DNA of 64,000 nt, taken from contig NC_088653.1 in NCBI RefSeq assembly GCF_964019385.1, forward strand, positions 13,857,154 to 13,921,153, in the 5' to 3' direction. The first letter of the stretch is position 1. Each line of letters opens with the position of its first letter. The translations under genes and the position numbers were made by a program. Below, piece by piece: positions 62,546 to 64,000 of the stretch. Source of the DNA: Sycon ciliatum. Lineage: Eukaryota > Porifera > Calcarea > Leucosolenida > Sycettidae. Below the pieces are notes generated by a model. That model ran no database searches, was not told the origin of the DNA, and was given only the letters and a program-made list of their open reading frames with translations.

Positions 62546-64000
62546 TTATGCGAATGACGTCACGAGGAGCGCCAAGGCGGCTGCGAGTGGCAGGGGTGGC
62601 AAAATGAAGTCGTTTCTGCTTGAACTATTTTTTACTAGTCTTTGAGAGGAAAAGTAAAATTTGTTGTTGGTTGTCGACATATCGTTCCTCACTTTTATTT
62701 TGATTTCCGCTGGTGTCTCGCTTGCTGAAGTTTTTAGCCTTCAACATGCCGAAGAGTTGTGCAGCCGTCGGATGTAGCAATCGTGCCGATCCTGGAACGG
62801 CTGTGAAGTTTTACAAGTTTCCTGTAGCGGACGAGCGGCGCAAACTATGGGTTGCGGCTATGAGACGAGAGAATTGGAAGCCAACTGACAGTAGCAGGAT
62901 CTGTTCAGACCATTTCGTAGGCGCAGAGAAGAGCAACGATCCACTATCTCCCGCTTACGTTCCGAAACTTTTTGAACATGTCAGGACTCCTGTAAAGCGT
63001 AAAGCGGAGAGGGATTTGGTGGCACATGAACGCCGAGCGAAGCGGAAGCTGACGTTCGAGGAGAGCAAGACGCAGACACCAGTGAAAGTGGACGCCTCCG
63101 GGAATGACTTCACAGAGGCAATGGCAGATTTGCCTGGTGCCTATGGTGCAGAGGTAGAGTCTGATCCTGTAGCAGTCTCCAGTGTCTCATCGCAGACTGA
63201 CATGGATATGGAGCACTTGACGCGGCTGGAGGAGACAAACAACTGTTTGGTCCTGGAAAGCAAACGGATGCCACACGCTCCAGGACAAGGTGACACCTTG
63301 TCAATCGAGTCGTTTGAGAAAGACAACGCGAAGGTGCTCTTCTACACTGGTTTGCAGTCTTTTGGGACCATGATGGGCATATTTGAACACGTGAGGAAGA
63401 GAGTTCCACAGCACCACCGCCACACGCTCTCTCTCTTCCAGCAGTTCTTGATTGTTCTCATGAAGCTTCGGCTGAATTGTCGGGACCAAGACTTGGCGTA
63501 CAGATTCGGCATTCACCAGTCGACCGTGTGCCGGATTTTCCAGCGCTGGATCCGGGTGATGCATGTGATGCTGGGACCACTTGTCAAATGGCCGGAAAGG
63601 GACGAACTACGCAAAACTCTGCCACTTGAATTTCGTAAGCATTTCCCGGGCTGTGCTGTCATTATTGACTGCTTTGAAGTTTTTTGTGAACGACCTTCTG
63701 ATCTGATGGCAAGAGCTCAAACGTACTCTCACTATAAAAGCCATAACACTGCAAAGTTTTTGATTGGCGTAGCGCCACAAGGTGTCATTACATTTATTTC
63801 GCATGCATGGGGCGGGAGAGCCTCAGACAAGTTCATCACAGAGCACTGCGGTCTGCTTAGTCACCTAAATCCGGGTGACCAGGTGCTGGCTGACCGTGGT
63901 TTCACTGTTGAAGACAGCGTTGGCATGTTCTGCGCAGAGTTGGTGATGCCCCCATTTACGAAGGGGAAGAAGCAACTCTCCAGGCTGAAATTGGACAGTG
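62546..64000 (+). mobile_element. THAP/DDE DNA transposon, right end outside window
   Basis: Array spacer matching 25505 breaks at about 62545, and unrelated DNA with a TGACGTCA site at 62557-62564 begins. The transposase starts 200 bp in. The far terminus and target duplication lie outside the window. Confidence 0.75.
62746..64000 (+). CDS. THAP-domain DDE transposase, intact, runs off window
   Basis: 418 codons from ATG at 62746 with no stop before the window end. A THAP zinc finger occupies residues 1-75: C5, C10, W35, C53 and H56 in ICSDHF, and AYVPKLF near its end. A basic linker and acidic segment follow. From about residue 220 there is an HTH-like segment ([17 protein letters not shown]) and a DDE_Tnp_4-type catalytic core: [15 protein letters not shown] with the first Asp, [30 protein letters not shown] and VLADRGF with the second Asp. 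The final acidic residue should lie beyond the window. THAP plus this core suggests the ISL2EU/Harbinger-like group. The frame is undamaged, so the element may be active or recently so. Confidence 0.85.
   Translation, partial: MPKSCAAVGCSNRADPGTAVKFYKFPVADERRKLWVAAMRRENWKPTDSSRICSDHFVGAEKSNDPLSPAYVPKLFEHVRTPVKRKAERDLVAHERRAKRKLTFEESKTQTPVKVDASGNDFTEAMADLPGAYGAEVESDPVAVSSVSSQTDMDMEHLTRLEETNNCLVLESKRMPHAPGQGDTLSIESFEKDNAKVLFYTGLQSFGTMMGIFEHVRKRVPQHHRHTLSLFQQFLIVLMKLRLNCRDQDLAYRFGIHQSTVCRIFQRWIRVMHVMLGPLVKWPERDELRKTLPLEFRKHFPGCAVIIDCFEVFCERPSDLMARAQTYSHYKSHNTAKFLIGVAPQGVITFISHAWGGRASDKFITEHCGLLSHLNPGDQVLADRGFTVEDSVGMFCAELVMPPFTKGKKQLSRLKLDS

Overview
The window is animal (metazoan) nuclear DNA, probably from an invertebrate; I cannot name the species. 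No bacterial or organellar genes are visible. The identifiable sequence consists of non-LTR retrotransposons, a Penelope-like element (PLE), DIRS-type and Gypsy-type remnants, MITEs, a THAP-domain transposase, and one intronless-looking protein family that I do not recognise.

Backbone: most of 2.2-58 kb is a decayed tandem array of one unit. Each unit carries a minus-strand gene of about 290-350 codons. The proteins begin M(V/I)NIE, carry a CPSHW motif and a GCELCT-like motif, and end LSPKP. Five copies are intact (5350-6399, 9609-10490, 25770-26813, 34304-35287, 46976-47971). Others are truncated, frameshifted or reduced to scraps (8018-8532, 20868-21949, about 44640-45060, 51418-52409, 54484-55480, plus start-codon remnants near 2.4 and 57.4 kb). 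All copies point the same way and share 5' and 3' flanks. The 5' flank carries a 12-bp palindrome (ACCGTCGACGGT) about 70-77 bp upstream of the ATG. Long spacer modules recur between genes. Large paralogous blocks (for example 22.2-25.5 with 59.6-62.5 kb, 4.9-6.6 with 25.3-27.1 kb, 33.7-35.7 with 50.9-52.7 kb) show repeated segmental duplication.

Main discovery: self-cleaving hammerhead ribozymes (HHRs) in mobile DNA. (1) 12038-13725 is a multimeric retrozyme-like insertion flanked by a 12-bp target duplication. It has ~355-bp units, three well-formed HHRs on the plus strand, one on the minus strand and one dead copy. A paralogous locus near 45.32 kb shows the empty site. (2) 1404-1981 is a second, unrelated HHR-bearing insertion inside a LINE, with a perfect 10-bp target duplication and a TATA-like hairpin. 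(3) A truncated PLE at 36783-38176 keeps its GIY-YIG endonuclease domain. It is bounded by ~246-bp inverted terminal repeats, each with a plausible HHR core. PLE machinery is the proposed mobiliser of animal retrozymes, so the window holds both the ribozyme passengers and a relic of the probable driver.

Other insertions: a LINE at 1-2214; an RTE-type LINE at 28.4-31.0 kb (minus); a LINE at 38.2-41.3 kb carrying a 199-bp structured insertion with a 13-bp target duplication; a LINE at 49.0-50.0 kb (minus) whose 3' end recurs twice; RTE fragments at 23.2 and 60.7 kb; DIRS-type remnants at 31.9-33.0 kb (minus) and 41.3-44.2 kb (plus); a Gypsy 3' end at 58.5-59.6 kb; piggyBac-like, hAT-like, foldback and other terminal-inverted-repeat elements; tRNA-derived SINE sequence near 24.2-24.6 kb. 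The 3' edge is an intact, probably young THAP/DDE transposase gene running off the window. Coordinates of insertion edges were read by eye, so they may be off by a few bases.
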